From Nocardia terrae (GTDB taxonomy: Bacteria; Actinomycetota; Actinomycetes; Mycobacteriales; Mycobacteriaceae), in NCBI RefSeq assembly GCF_009760405.1, contig NZ_WRPP01000005.1, positions 310,001 to 374,000 of the forward strand: a DNA stretch of 64,000 bases, read 5' to 3'. The stretch's first letter is position 1, and each line of letters starts with the position of its first letter. The notes beneath the pieces were generated by a model that had not been told where the DNA came from, did not search any database, and saw only the letters and a program-made list of their open reading frames with translations. Positions 9,084-18,464 of this stretch are shown piece by piece. A program made the translations under genes and the position numbers.

Positions 9084-9269
9084 ATGACGCAGATGCTCGT
9101 CCGTTCCACCGATTCCGCGGCAGACAGCTCCGCTGACTGCGAGATCGAGCCGCGATCGCTCACCTACCGCCAGGCCCGCGCCATCCTCCGCGCGCACGAC
9201 CAGCACTTCGCCTGCCGGCAGTACCTGGCGGCCGTAGCGTATCTGTCGGCCGACAACGACGTGGACTGA
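9084..9269 (+). CDS. Small hypothetical protein (61 residues)
   Basis: A 61-residue protein ending in a short helical segment, SLTYRQARAILRAHD, and an acidic tail. ATG 9084 follows CCAGAGGCATCC; the longer open frame upstream runs through the promoter and is not used. It is transcribed away from the DUF397 gene from a promoter nearly identical to that of the 82-residue gene at 7151, which suggests common control. No family recognised. Confidence 0.55.
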   Translation: MTQMLVRSTDSAADSSADCEIEPRSLTYRQARAILRAHDQHFACRQYLAAVAYLSADNDVD

Positions 9270-9385
9270 GGGCGCGCCGTCCGCAACCTTGCGTTCGCGC
9301 CTTCCGCGTAAGGCGGCTTGCGCGACATTCGAGTTCCCCTGCGCACCAAGCCCTTGCGTGTCAGCGGGTGGGGCGGGTACTCCGG

Positions 9386-9712
9386 ATGGAGAAGAGCCCA
9401 CACGTGGAAAGCGCCGAGATGATTCTGACAGCCACCCACGAACTGCTGATCCAGATCCAACACGCACAGATCTTCAACCCCACGCCCGAGCAGCCGCCGG
9501 TGGCCGACAAGCTACTCAAGCTGGTCCGCTATTTCACCTGGTTCGTGCTGCTCTCCGGGATACTCGCGATCACCTACGCGGGCGGTCGCTTCGCCTGGGA
9601 GAAGTGGAGCGGCGGCGCGGTCACCGCGCCCAAGCAGGTGGCCGGCGCGCTCGTCGGCGGGATCGTGGCGACGAGCGCGGGCACCATCATGAATGCGGTG
9701 ATCGGACAGTAA
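9386..9712 (+). CDS. Small membrane protein with two hydrophobic segments
   Basis: About 108 residues: a soluble helical N-terminus (SAEMILTATHELLIQIQHA), a hydrophobic segment near residues 47-65 (YFTWFVLLSGILAITYAG), a polar linker, and a second small-residue-rich segment (GALVGGIVATSAGTIM). The layout resembles small pilin-like or pore-like membrane proteins, but no family is recognised. ATG 9386 is a guess among several in-frame starts (GTG and ATG to about 9420). Confidence 0.5.
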   Translation: MEKSPHVESAEMILTATHELLIQIQHAQIFNPTPEQPPVADKLLKLVRYFTWFVLLSGILAITYAGGRFAWEKWSGGAVTAPKQVAGALVGGIVATSAGTIMNAVIGQ

Positions 9713-9783
9713 ATTTCTGTCCAGTGGGGTTGTCTGAGACGAAACCGACCCGTCTGATTTGAAACGGGTGTGACCGGATCAGC

Positions 9784-10566
9784 TCAGGCGGTCGCCGCGT
9801 GCCCGGCGATCTCGTCGGACTCCTGCCCGGCGACGCCCACCAGTTCCTCGAAGCGGGCTACCACCTTGCGGTGGTACATGCCGAACAGATCCTCGAACAA
9901 CGCCAGCTGCGCCTGACTCGGCCCGCCGTCGGACTCCCACACCGCGACCAGCGCCCGCCACACCAGCACATGCAGATCCGGCGAGACCGCGAAATACGCC
10001 TCGACCGCCTCCGGCACCTCCAGGACCATCTCGCCGATGGAGTTGAGCACGGCCCGCTGCACCGTGTGCCCGAGCGCGGTCAGCAGCCGCCGCAACAGTC
10101 CCAGTTCGATCGCGAGCATCTTGCCCGGGTCCGGATCCGTGCCGCGCGCAAGGACTTCCAGTTCGTCGATCGCGTCCTTGAGGACGGCCGGATCGAGGCC
10201 GCGGTCGCTGCCGGTGTAGGCCAGCAGGGCCTCGAGCGCGATGCCGCGTTCCTCGTCGACGATATTGCCGAACATGTCCGCGGCGATCTCCGGCGCCGGC
10301 ATGGACAGCCGGAACAGCCGGCGGTACACATCCACGCCGCCTTCGGCACGCACATCCCGGATGACGAATCCCTTGCCGCGGTAGGCGTCCACGAAGCCGT
10401 AGGACTCCAGCCGGCCCAGAATCAATTGGGCCGTCGCGCGATTGAGGTCGAATTCGTCGGCGACCTGGCGGACGGACGGCATCAGACCACCGGGCTCGTA
10501 CTCCCCGGATGCCACGCGGCGCGCCAACTCATCGGCAACGTCGGCGACGACCGTCCGGTCTCCCAT
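9784..10566 (-). CDS. GntR-family transcriptional regulator
   Basis: A 260-residue regulator with an N-terminal winged helix-turn-helix of GntR type (MPSVRQVADEFDLNRATA near residue 30, then LESYGFVDAYRGKGFVI) and a mostly helical C-terminal domain like the FadR/FCD ligand-binding fold. ATG 10566 follows GGAGGGTGACACG. It is divergent from the permease gene, with 174 bp between, and could control it; this is inference from position. The ligand is unknown. Confidence 0.85.
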   Translation of the reverse strand: MGDRTVVADVADELARRVASGEYEPGGLMPSVRQVADEFDLNRATAQLILGRLESYGFVDAYRGKGFVIRDVRAEGGVDVYRRLFRLSMPAPEIAADMFGNIVDEERGIALEALLAYTGSDRGLDPAVLKDAIDELEVLARGTDPDPGKMLAIELGLLRRLLTALGHTVQRAVLNSIGEMVLEVPEAVEAYFAVSPDLHVLVWRALVAVWESDGGPSQAQLALFEDLFGMYHRKVVARFEELVGVAGQESDEIAGHAATA

Positions 10567-10740
10567 CGTGTCACCCTCCATCAATCTTGTTCACGTCCCA
10601 GACAGTCTAGGTGGTTGTTGGATCAACTGCACAAGTCTCGACAGTCGCAACAAGAAGCACCGGACTCTTAGGTATCTTTACGAAATCCATACGGCATGGG
10701 GTTCCGATTCATACGGTTTTCGCGCATTAGGCTCCCCAGC

Positions 10741-12774
10741 GTGGTTTCACCGATCGACGTAGCCAAACGACTCGTGCTCGGGCGTCCGTTTCGCAGCGAT
10801 CGGCTCGGCGAGACGTTACTGCCCAAGCGGCTCGCGCTGCCCATTTTCGCCAGTGACCCATTGTCGTCGGTCGCCTACGCCACGCAGGAGATCCTGCTCA
10901 TCCTCACCCTCGGCGGGCTGGCGTATCTGCATCTGACGCCCATTGTCGCGGGCGGGGTCGTGGTGCTGCTGGCGGTGGTGGCGCTGTCGTATCGGCAGGT
11001 GGTGCAGGCCTATCCGTCCGGCGGCGGGTCCTACGAGGTGGTGGCCGAGAACCTCGGGGCGCTGCCGGGCCTGGTAGTGGCCGCGGCGCTGCTGGTCGAC
11101 TACGTCATGACCGTCGCGGTGTCGGTGGCCGCGGGAGTGGACAACATCATTTCCGCGATACCGGATCTGAATCCGTATCGGGTGGCCATCAATATCGGAT
11201 TCATCGTCTTTCTGACCGCCATGAATCTGCGCGGGGTACGGGAATCGGGACGGGCGTTCGCGATTCCCACCTACGGGTTCATCATCGGCGTCTTCGTGCT
11301 CGTCGCCGTCGGCCTGGGACAGACGCTGCTCGGGCACACGCCGGTGGCCGAGAGCGCGCACTACCAGATCCACGCCGAACAGGTCGGGCTCTCCACCGCG
11401 GGCGTGGCGTTCCTGCTGCTGCGGGCCTTCTCCTCCGGCTGTACGGCGCTCACCGGCGCGGAGGCCATCTCCAACGGGGTGCCGGCGTTCCGCAAGCCCA
11501 AGGCGCTCAATGCCGCGCGCACCATGACGGCCATGGGCGTCATCGCCATCGCCATGTTCTCCGGGGTGACGGCGCTGGCCATGATCACCAAGACGCGGGT
11601 GGTCGAGAACACCTGCGATCTCATCGGATTCGAGGGCAACTGCCGGACCGACGCGCAGAAGACCGTCATCGCGCAGATCTCGGCGGCGGTGTTCGGCGGG
11701 CACAGTCCGGCGTTCTACTACCTGATGGTGACCACGGCGCTGATCCTGATCCTGGCCGCCAACACCGCCTACAACGGCTTCCCGCTGCTGAACTCGATCC
11801 TCGCGCAGCGCCGCTACATGCCCCGGCAGCTGCACACCCGCGGCGACCGGCTGGCCTTCTCCAACGGCATCATCCTGCTCGCGGTGGTGGCGGGCGGGCT
11901 GATCTACGCCTTCAACGGGTCCACCACGCGGCTCATCCAGCTCTACATCCTGGGTGTGTTCACCTCGTTCACGCTGTGCCAGACGGGCATGGTGCGGCAT
12001 TGGAACAAGGAACTGCGCAGGGCCGAGGGCACCTCGGAGCGATTGCGAATCCACCGGGCGCGCTTGATCAATGCCTTCGGCGCGTGCTTCACCGGGGTGG
12101 TGCTGGTGGTCGTCATGATCACCAAGTTCACCCACGGCGCGTACCTGGTGGTCATCGCCATCCCGATCCTGGTCGCGGTGATGTGGCTGATCCACCGGCA
12201 CTACTCCTCGGTGCGGGCCGAATTGACCATCGACCCCGACGACCTGGAGACCCTGCCGGGCCGGGTGCACGCCCTGGTGCTGGTCTCGGGCTGGCACAAG
12301 GCCACCCAGCGGGCCGTCCAGTTCGCGCGGGCCACCCGGCCCGACACACTGACCGCGGTCACGGTGAACGTGGACGACGCCGACACCCGCCAACTCGCCC
12401 AGGACTGGGACAAGTACCACGTCGGTATTCCGCTCAAGGTCATCGAATCGCCGTATCGCGAGATCACCCGGCCGGTGCTGGAAGAGATCAAGCGCCAACG
12501 CAAGTCGCGACCGCGTGACGTGGTGAGCGTCTTCATCCCCGAGTACGTGGTCGGGCGCTGGTGGGAGAACCTGCTGCACAACCAGAGTTCGCTGCGGCTG
12601 AAGGCGCGGCTGCTGTTCGAGCCGGGTGTGATGGTGACCAGCGTGCCGTGGCAGCTGCACTCCTCGCACGCGCGCGACATGATGCGCGTCGAGCATTCGC
12701 CCGGAGAGATCCGGCGCGGCATCACCGGCGGCGACGCCTCTCCGGTCAATGCGAAATCAGCTGGGACACCGTGA
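10741..12774 (+). CDS. APC-superfamily permease with C-terminal soluble domain
   Basis: About 677 residues: twelve or so hydrophobic spans in the first 470, with LGETLLPKRLALPIFASDPLSSVAYA before the first span, then a cytoplasmic C-terminal domain of about 200 residues resembling a universal-stress-like fold. This is the layout of a widespread actinobacterial amino-acid/polyamine permease family (Rv2690c type). The substrate is not known. GTG 10741 is preferred; the open frame extends to 10696. The last 29 bp overlap the 3' end of the convergent deacetylase gene. Confidence 0.85.
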   Translation: MVSPIDVAKRLVLGRPFRSDRLGETLLPKRLALPIFASDPLSSVAYATQEILLILTLGGLAYLHLTPIVAGGVVVLLAVVALSYRQVVQAYPSGGGSYEVVAENLGALPGLVVAAALLVDYVMTVAVSVAAGVDNIISAIPDLNPYRVAINIGFIVFLTAMNLRGVRESGRAFAIPTYGFIIGVFVLVAVGLGQTLLGHTPVAESAHYQIHAEQVGLSTAGVAFLLLRAFSSGCTALTGAEAISNGVPAFRKPKALNAARTMTAMGVIAIAMFSGVTALAMITKTRVVENTCDLIGFEGNCRTDAQKTVIAQISAAVFGGHSPAFYYLMVTTALILILAANTAYNGFPLLNSILAQRRYMPRQLHTRGDRLAFSNGIILLAVVAGGLIYAFNGSTTRLIQLYILGVFTSFTLCQTGMVRHWNKELRRAEGTSERLRIHRARLINAFGACFTGVVLVVVMITKFTHGAYLVVIAIPILVAVMWLIHRHYSSVRAELTIDPDDLETLPGRVHALVLVSGWHKATQRAVQFARATRPDTLTAVTVNVDDADTRQLAQDWDKYHVGIPLKVIESPYREITRPVLEEIKRQRKSRPRDVVSVFIPEYVVGRWWENLLHNQSSLRLKARLLFEPGVMVTSVPWQLHSSHARDMMRVEHSPGEIRRGITGGDASPVNAKSAGTP

Positions 12775-13468
12775 CGAAGGTGTAGCCCCGATCCTTCAGG
12801 GCTCGGGCGATGCGGGGAATGGCGGCCAGCGACGGGGTGCCGGTGGCGTACATGACGTGCAGCAGGATGATCGAGCCGGGGCGGACCTTCGACAGGGTTT
12901 CGGCGACGATCTCGTCGGTGGTGGGCGTCTTTCCGGAGTCGGGTTCGACGTCCCAGGTGACCGTGGTGCGGTTGTGGTCGGAAAGGTAGAACGGCAGCGC
13001 GAACAGCTTCTTGCCATTGGGCGGGCGAAAGGTGATCGGGCCGCGGTAGCCGGTTTTCGCGATCTCGGCGTCGGTGCGCTCGACCTCGTCGCGCACGAAG
13101 CCGGGGGTCACGAAGATCATGCGCTGATGGTGGTACGTGTGGTTGCCGATCTCGTTGCCGGACTCGGCGATCGCGCGGCCCTGCTCCGGGTGGGCGGCCA
13201 GTTCGCCGCCGATGAGGTAGAAGGTGGCCGGGATGCCCGCGTCGGCAAGGGTTTTCAGGATCTCGGGGGTGCGTTCGCTCGGACCGTCGTCGAGGGTGAG
13301 GGCGACGAGTTTGTCGGCGGTGTCGACGCGCGGCACGAGCCGTCCGGCCACCTGGTAGGTGCGCGAATTCATCAGGACGTACAGGCCGACGCAGGTCAGG
13401 GTCAGTAGCACCAGCGTGAGCGCACCGCCGATGAGCAGCTTGCGTTTCCGACCGTTCCTGCGAGTCAT
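12746..13468 (-). CDS. Polysaccharide deacetylase (NodB domain), membrane-anchored
   Basis: A 240-residue protein with an N-terminal anchor (about residues 10-32) and a NodB catalytic domain: TLDDGPS near residue 57 (metal-binding Asp), NHTYHH near 108 (two metal His), RPPNG near 148 and a final LLHV. Such enzymes deacetylate N-acetylglucosamine polymers or related cell-envelope sugars. It lies 8 bp downstream of the HxlR gene on the same strand and overlaps the permease gene tail to tail. Confidence 0.88.
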   Translation of the reverse strand: MTRRNGRKRKLLIGGALTLVLLTLTCVGLYVLMNSRTYQVAGRLVPRVDTADKLVALTLDDGPSERTPEILKTLADAGIPATFYLIGGELAAHPEQGRAIAESGNEIGNHTYHHQRMIFVTPGFVRDEVERTDAEIAKTGYRGPITFRPPNGKKLFALPFYLSDHNRTTVTWDVEPDSGKTPTTDEIVAETLSKVRPGSIILLHVMYATGTPSLAAIPRIARALKDRGYTFVTVSQLISH

Positions 13469-13475
13469 ACCGTTC

Positions 13476-13835
13476 CTACGAGTCGTCGGTTTCCCCGGCG
13501 CGCTCGAGGTTACCGGCCCAGCGCTCCGACCACCGCCACACCGGTTCCAGGGCTCGGCCCAATTCCGTTCCGGCGGTGGTCAACTCGTAGGACTTGTCGG
13601 CTCGTTTGACCACCACGCCCGCCTCGGCGAGGCGTTGCAGGCGCACCGAGAGCATGCTCGAGGAGCAATTGCCCATGCGGCGGCGCAGCTCCAGGAATCC
13701 GAGCGCGCCGGGTTCGAGTTCCCAGACGATCCGCAGCATCCAGCGCTGGCCGAGCAGGTCCATGGCGGCGAGCAGGGCGGTCGCCGAGCTGTCGGCGCGG
13801 CTGTTCGCGTGCGGGGGCTGACTTGCGCTTCTCAT
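13476..13835 (-). CDS. HxlR-family transcriptional regulator
   Basis: A 119-residue protein with the HxlR winged-helix layout: MDLLGQRWMLRIVWEL near residue 25, FLELRRRMGNCSSSMLSVRLQRLAEAG as recognition region, and a wing of VVKRADKSYELTTAG. Family members often sense redox or reactive aldehydes, some through a cysteine; one Cys sits in the recognition region here. It is divergent from the SDR gene with a gap of about 60 bp, so it probably controls that gene, and it may be co-transcribed with the deacetylase. Confidence 0.88.
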   Translation of the reverse strand: MRSASQPPHANSRADSSATALLAAMDLLGQRWMLRIVWELEPGALGFLELRRRMGNCSSSMLSVRLQRLAEAGVVVKRADKSYELTTAGTELGRALEPVWRWSERWAGNLERAGETDDS

Positions 13836-13893
13836 TTCGAACTACCATATTGGTTCTAAATCAGAAGCGTTCGAGCGGGCCGGAGGTATGGGA

Positions 13894-14670
13894 ATGACAG
13901 CGACGACGGGCGGTGGCGAGCCGGGCGGACAGCGGCGAATCGTGCTGATCACCGGCTCTTCCCGGGGCATCGGCGCGGAAACCGCGCGGGTGCTGGCGGG
14001 GCGCGGCGACCACGTGGTGATCAATTACCGGGAGAAGCGCAAACGCGCGGAAACCCTCGCCGAGGAGATCATCGCGGCGGGCGGCAGCGCCTCGGTGGCC
14101 GGCGCCGACATCGCCGACCCGGACAGCGCCCGCGGCTTGATCGATTCCGTCGTCGCCGATTTCGGCCGCCTGGACGTGCTGGTGCTCAACGCCTCCGGCG
14201 GCCTGGAACGCGACGCCGCCCCCGACTACGCCATGCTGCTGAACCGCGACGCCCAGACCCGCCTCACCCGTCTGGCCCTCCCTCACTTCCCGGCGGGCGG
14301 CCGCCTGGTCTTCGTCACCAGCCACCAGGCCCACTTCAGCGCCACCCGCGAGGTCCCGCCCGGCTACGGCCCGATCGCCGCCAGCAAGCGGGCGGGCGAG
14401 GACGCGCTGCGCGCCATGAGCGGCGAATTCGCCGAGCGCGGAATCGGTTTCACCGTCGTCTCCGGCGACATGATCGACGGCACCATCATCGTCCGCCTGC
14501 TGGAACGCCGCGACCCCGAGGCCGTCACCGCCCGCCGCGACCACGGCGACCTGCCGACCGTCGAGGAATTCGCCACCGCCGTCGCCGACGCCACGACCTC
14601 CGACACCGCGCGAGGCCACACGATCTACGTCGGCGGCCGGGACTACCTCCTCGACACCGCGACCTCCTGA
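13894..14670 (+). CDS. SDR-family oxidoreductase with altered active site
   Basis: A 258-residue short-chain dehydrogenase with an N-terminal NAD(P) motif TGSSRGIG, then LVLNASGG and VFVTSHQ. At the catalytic position the sequence reads YGPIAASK: the lysine is present, but the residue four before it is isoleucine and the nearest tyrosine is seven before, so the usual YxxxK is missing. ATG 13894 is preferred over 13888 because GGAGGT lies 6-7 bases before it. Divergent from the HxlR regulator. Confidence 0.85.
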   Translation: MTATTGGGEPGGQRRIVLITGSSRGIGAETARVLAGRGDHVVINYREKRKRAETLAEEIIAAGGSASVAGADIADPDSARGLIDSVVADFGRLDVLVLNASGGLERDAAPDYAMLLNRDAQTRLTRLALPHFPAGGRLVFVTSHQAHFSATREVPPGYGPIAASKRAGEDALRAMSGEFAERGIGFTVVSGDMIDGTIIVRLLERRDPEAVTARRDHGDLPTVEEFATAVADATTSDTARGHTIYVGGRDYLLDTATS

Positions 14671-14856
14671 GGCCGCCCGGCGGGCAGCGAGATCAGGGAG
14701 CTCTCAGCGCGGGAAATCAGACAAAACTCCGCACCTACAGCTCCTTGATCTTGATCGCTACGAATTCCTGCGCCCGGGCATGCGTCGGGGGTGCGAAGTC
14801 GGGGCTGGAATCGAATTACGCTGGCCCGGGCCGTGGTTCGGTGTCAGCATCGATCC

Positions 14857-15498
14857 ATGCCGCACTGGATCGAAGTCCTGCCCGCCTTCACTCTCGCCTG
14901 CTTGATCCTGGCCGCCATCCCCGGTCCGGCCACCGCGCTGTTCCTGCAGCGGTCGGTACGCGACGGGCGGGCCGCGGGGCTGGCGGCGGTGGCGGGCAAT
15001 GAGATCGGGGTGTTCGGCTGGACCCTCGCCGGCGGCGCGGGCCTGTCGGCACTACTGGTCGCCAACCGCGTCCTGAACATCGGCATCCACGTGCTGGGCG
15101 CGATCGTGCTGATGTGGCTGGGAATCCAAGCCTGGCGCGGCGCCCGGGGCGAGGACGCGTTCGGCGCGGCCCTGACCAAGGCGCTGCCCGGAGGCAGAAC
15201 ACCCGCCGCGGCCTTCCGTGCCTCCCTGATCTCCATCGCCGCCAACCCCAAGGCCGCCGTCTTCGGGCTGACCATCCTCCCGCAATTCCTACCCGGCACC
15301 GGCCCGGTCCTGCCGACGGTCCTGATCCTGGCCGCGATCCAACTGCTCATCGACACCGCCTGGTGCGTCGGCGTCGTCCTGGCCGCCGACCGAGCCGGAA
15401 CCTGGCTGCGCCGCACCGGCATCCGCCGCCGCATCGAACGCGCCCTCGCCGCCGTCCTCGTCGGCCTGGGCATCGGCCTGGCCACCGACGCCCGCTGA
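14857..15498 (+). CDS. LysE/RhtB-family amino-acid exporter
   Basis: A 213-residue membrane protein with about six spans and the LysE/RhtB signature near the first loop (PGPATALFLQRSVRDGRAAG). Family members export lysine, homoserine, threonine or other amino acids; the substrate is not predictable here. ATG 14857 starts directly before the first span. It stands alone; the 179 bp after it contain no further gene. Confidence 0.85.
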   Translation: MPHWIEVLPAFTLACLILAAIPGPATALFLQRSVRDGRAAGLAAVAGNEIGVFGWTLAGGAGLSALLVANRVLNIGIHVLGAIVLMWLGIQAWRGARGEDAFGAALTKALPGGRTPAAAFRASLISIAANPKAAVFGLTILPQFLPGTGPVLPTVLILAAIQLLIDTAWCVGVVLAADRAGTWLRRTGIRRRIERALAAVLVGLGIGLATDAR

Positions 15499-15677
15499 CG
15501 GAAACGCCGGGATCGCGGCTTCGATCGAACGGTCGGCCACGCGAGATGCATGCGCAGAACCTTTCGGTGGTACCGCGGTCCCTCGGTGCCGGTTCGGCGT
15601 GGCGGAGCAGACCGCACGGGATGACCATGGTGGTATCGGGTCCGGCGCGGGTAAGGCTGTGGTGAGGAGGTGTGGAC

Positions 15678-16031
15678 ATGGTCAATGACGTGGAGAAACG
15701 GTGGAACGATCCGTCGATGTTGCGGCATGCGACCCGTTATGTGCTGGCTGTGCTCGGGCTCGCCACGGTGGGTGCGGTGATCACCATCGTGTGGGCCTCG
15801 GCGCGGCCGCGGTGTCTGGATGCCGGGTCGATGTTGTGTGATGGCACCTCACGAGGGGTGGTCGGGCTGGTGCCGGGCGTGATTCTGCTCGCCGGGGGAA
15901 TCGGAGCGCTGGTGCTGGCCTTCCGGGCGTGGCGGGCCGAACGGGCGTGGCCGATCTGGCAGGGCGTGGGGTGGTTCCTGTTCACGTTGATGGTGATTTA
16001 CCTGAGCATTGTGGGGACCCAGGGGGCATAA
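15678..16031 (+). CDS. Small membrane protein (117 residues), unknown
   Basis: Three predicted spans (about residues 20-38, 58-77 and 92-112) separated by short basic loops, with a two-cysteine extracytoplasmic loop (RPRCLDAGSMLCDG). ATG 15678 is set by AGGAGG seven bases upstream. No family recognised. It ends 4 bp before the stop of the convergent MpaB-type gene. Confidence 0.65.
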   Translation: MVNDVEKRWNDPSMLRHATRYVLAVLGLATVGAVITIVWASARPRCLDAGSMLCDGTSRGVVGLVPGVILLAGGIGALVLAFRAWRAERAWPIWQGVGWFLFTLMVIYLSIVGTQGA

Positions 16032-16034
16032 GTC

Positions 16035-17375
16035 TCAGACCGCGCAGCGAGGCGCTTCGGCAGAAGCGTCGTGGTGGTCGAAAGGCGTGCCGCGAATGCC
16101 GACCCGGGCGGCCAGGTAGCGGGCCAAACGGGTGTTCCGGTCCCACATGGGGTCGATCTCGCGGGCGCGGCGGATCATGCGGGCGCGGGCGCCGGGCAGG
16201 TGGTCGTCGAGGGTTCGGGCGCGGACTTCGGCGGTGGCGGCCAGGCCGACGAGTCGCGAGAACGGCCGCAGGGGAACCGATTTCAGTGGGGTGTCGGCCA
16301 GCAGGGTACGGACCAGAGGTTCGCTGCTGTAGTAGGCCAGCGCGCCGAGCAGCGGTGCGGTGGCGGCCATCCGGACTCGGCCCGCGGGGGTGGAGTCGGT
16401 GAATCGGCGGGTCGCGGCACCGGCCATGATCGCGGTCCACTGCGGGGCCACACCCGCGGTGGCGACCATGTAGTCGGCCTGTTCCATGCCCTCGGCGGCC
16501 GAGCGCGGGATGAGTTCGTCGGCGACGCCGAAGACGTAGGCGATGTAGGACCAGTAGTGCATGACCGCGTCGAATTGCCGGGTGCTGCGGCGGCGGCCGT
16601 GCACGTGGTCGAAGCACATCGGTGACAGGCCGAAGGTGACGGCCGCGCCCATGGTGGTGGCATTCGAGATGGGATTGCCGTGCCGCGCGAAATGCTCGTC
16701 GCCCCAGGTGCGGCGGAGCATGGCGCGGACCTGGGCGTGCATGAAGCGGACTCGGACGGTGTCATGGAAGGTCGGGTTGCGGCGTTCGAGCGCACGGGGT
16801 GCGGTGACGCTGCGGAACCAGACCGAGGATTCGAGGCCGCGCCGGTAGGGGTCTTTGACGAAGCGGCCCGTCTGACCGACGGCCGAGGCGACCTCCGCAC
16901 CGACGAAGGTACCCATGAAATCCTGCACGCCCATGGCCATCTTCCCGGCGAGGGAGACGTTGATCCACAGTCGGCGGCCGTATTCCCACAGGTCGGGGTC
17001 GTACCAGTCGGGCGGATTGTCCAGCAGGGCGAAGAGATTCACCAGCTCGGGCGGCGGGTCGTCGAGGCTGTCGATGCCGTGGGCGAGGGCCTGGTTCAGC
17101 ATGCGCCGACCGCCCGCGGAGCCGAGCCGGCCGAAGGCGGCGACGAGCGCGTCCATCGGTTCGTCGCCCTGCCAGAGGTGATCGGCCATGAGCCGGGCGC
17201 GCGGGGTGTCGACCGGTTCGGGCCGCACGTCGATCCACGGTCCCAGCATGGCTTTTCGCGGTTCGAACCACAGTTCCGAGGGCACCGCGCGCGGCGGTGG
17301 CGGGCGCAGTGGCAGACCGGGACGGTAGTAGTAGTCGTAGGGGTGCGGCCGGGTGGCGGCGAGTTCCTGCGTCAT
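16035..17375 (-). CDS. MpaB/Lcp-type oxygenase family protein (DUF2236)
   Basis: A 446-residue helical protein of the DUF2236 family, which includes the haem-dependent fungal MpaB' oxygenase and latex-clearing proteins. Visible family features are NVSLAGKMAMGVQDFMGTF near residue 142, then RFMHAQVRAML with the conserved His and Arg, and FDAVMHYWSYIAYVFGV. Such proteins cleave or oxidise isoprenoid or lipid chains; no substrate is implied by the context. It begins 4 bp after the second DUF2236 gene ends, so the pair is translationally close and likely one operon, with a divergent TetR regulator. Confidence 0.85.
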   Translation of the reverse strand: MTQELAATRPHPYDYYYRPGLPLRPPPPRAVPSELWFEPRKAMLGPWIDVRPEPVDTPRARLMADHLWQGDEPMDALVAAFGRLGSAGGRRMLNQALAHGIDSLDDPPPELVNLFALLDNPPDWYDPDLWEYGRRLWINVSLAGKMAMGVQDFMGTFVGAEVASAVGQTGRFVKDPYRRGLESSVWFRSVTAPRALERRNPTFHDTVRVRFMHAQVRAMLRRTWGDEHFARHGNPISNATTMGAAVTFGLSPMCFDHVHGRRRSTRQFDAVMHYWSYIAYVFGVADELIPRSAAEGMEQADYMVATAGVAPQWTAIMAGAATRRFTDSTPAGRVRMAATAPLLGALAYYSSEPLVRTLLADTPLKSVPLRPFSRLVGLAATAEVRARTLDDHLPGARARMIRRAREIDPMWDRNTRLARYLAARVGIRGTPFDHHDASAEAPRCAV

Positions 17376-17379
17376 GGCG

Positions 17380-18399
17380 TCAAAACCCTGTCAGCTGGCG
17401 GAATCTGGTGATGGAGTCGGAGCCGCGATCGGCGTGGACCGGGCAGTAGTGCTTGCCCTCGGCGCGGTGTTCGGCTGCGGGCCACAGCATTTCGGGCGCT
17501 TCGGGCGGACCGAGTCGGGCGGGGCGCTTTCCGGCCACGCGACGGCGGGCGGCGTGAATGCGGGGGAAGAAGTATTTGATACCGTCGGGCGTCACCCGGT
17601 TCATGGCCGACAGCGTCGCGCAGAGGCGGTCGAAGCGGCGCTGGTCGCGGGCGGTCCAGGTGAAGCCCATGGTGCGGCGGATCTCCGGATCACACAGCCC
17701 GATCGTGACGAACTTGTAGAAGTGCCCGCCCGCGGGGCGGATCAGATGCTCCCACAGGGGTTTCGGCAGCTGCCGGACCAGCGGGAACGGCGGGACGGGC
17801 ACGGTGTCGACGAGGTCGAAGACATCGCGGGCCGCCTTGGTCGGTTCCAGGGTGTCGCGGCACATGTCGCGCCAATAGCGCTGGAAGGCGGGCCAACTCG
17901 TCGGCACCACCCGCATGCTCATGCCGTACAGCTCGTACCAGCGGTAGTGCTCGCGCCAGAGTTGTTCGCGCTCAGCCTCGCTCAACCCGCCCATGAACAG
18001 GTCCGCCGCGCGCAGGTTCTGCACGAAGAACACCGCGTGCGCCCAGTAGAAGGTGCCGGGGTCGAGCGCGTGGTAGCGGCGGCCGCGCGCGTCGACGCCC
18101 TTGATGTCGCGGTGGTATCCGACGATCTCGCGGGCGGTGCGCTCGGCGCGCTCGCCGTCGAACACCACCCCGTAGATCGGATACAGCGATCGCAGAATCC
18201 GCTGGTAGAACTCGTCGTGGATCTCGGAGTGGAATTCGACGCCCGCGCCCAGTCCGGGATGCATGTTCTGCACCATGCCGACGAACAGCGCGCTGGGCAG
18301 GAAATACAGCGATCCGAAGGTCTTCCAGGTCAGCGAGTCCGGTCCCAGCGGCATCGGGTCGTGCTGGGGCTCGCGCGTCATTGCGCTCTGTGACACCAT
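17380..18399 (-). CDS. MpaB-type oxygenase family protein (DUF2236), second copy
   Basis: About 339 residues, also DUF2236, but of a distinct subfamily: the haem-region residues lie around TFYWAHAVFFVQN and YHRDIKGVDARGR, with YGMSMRVVP downstream. It is the first gene of a two-gene leftward operon with the 446-residue paralogue and is divergent from the TetR gene (about 65 bp apart), which makes TetR control likely. The start is uncertain: ATG 18399, GTG 18396 or ATG 18381. Confidence 0.83.
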   Translation of the reverse strand: MVSQSAMTREPQHDPMPLGPDSLTWKTFGSLYFLPSALFVGMVQNMHPGLGAGVEFHSEIHDEFYQRILRSLYPIYGVVFDGERAERTAREIVGYHRDIKGVDARGRRYHALDPGTFYWAHAVFFVQNLRAADLFMGGLSEAEREQLWREHYRWYELYGMSMRVVPTSWPAFQRYWRDMCRDTLEPTKAARDVFDLVDTVPVPPFPLVRQLPKPLWEHLIRPAGGHFYKFVTIGLCDPEIRRTMGFTWTARDQRRFDRLCATLSAMNRVTPDGIKYFFPRIHAARRRVAGKRPARLGPPEAPEMLWPAAEHRAEGKHYCPVHADRGSDSITRFRQLTGF

Positions 18400-18464
18400 G
18401 ATCCAACGCTGACACGAATAATTGCTCGCATTCAATTCGCATTCCGAATCTCCCCCGAAACGCC

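Noticed and set aside
10816..12696. 626-codon open frame opposite the APC permease gene
   Set aside because: His/Arg/Gly/Asp-rich shadow without domain features; the permease frame has clear membrane spans.
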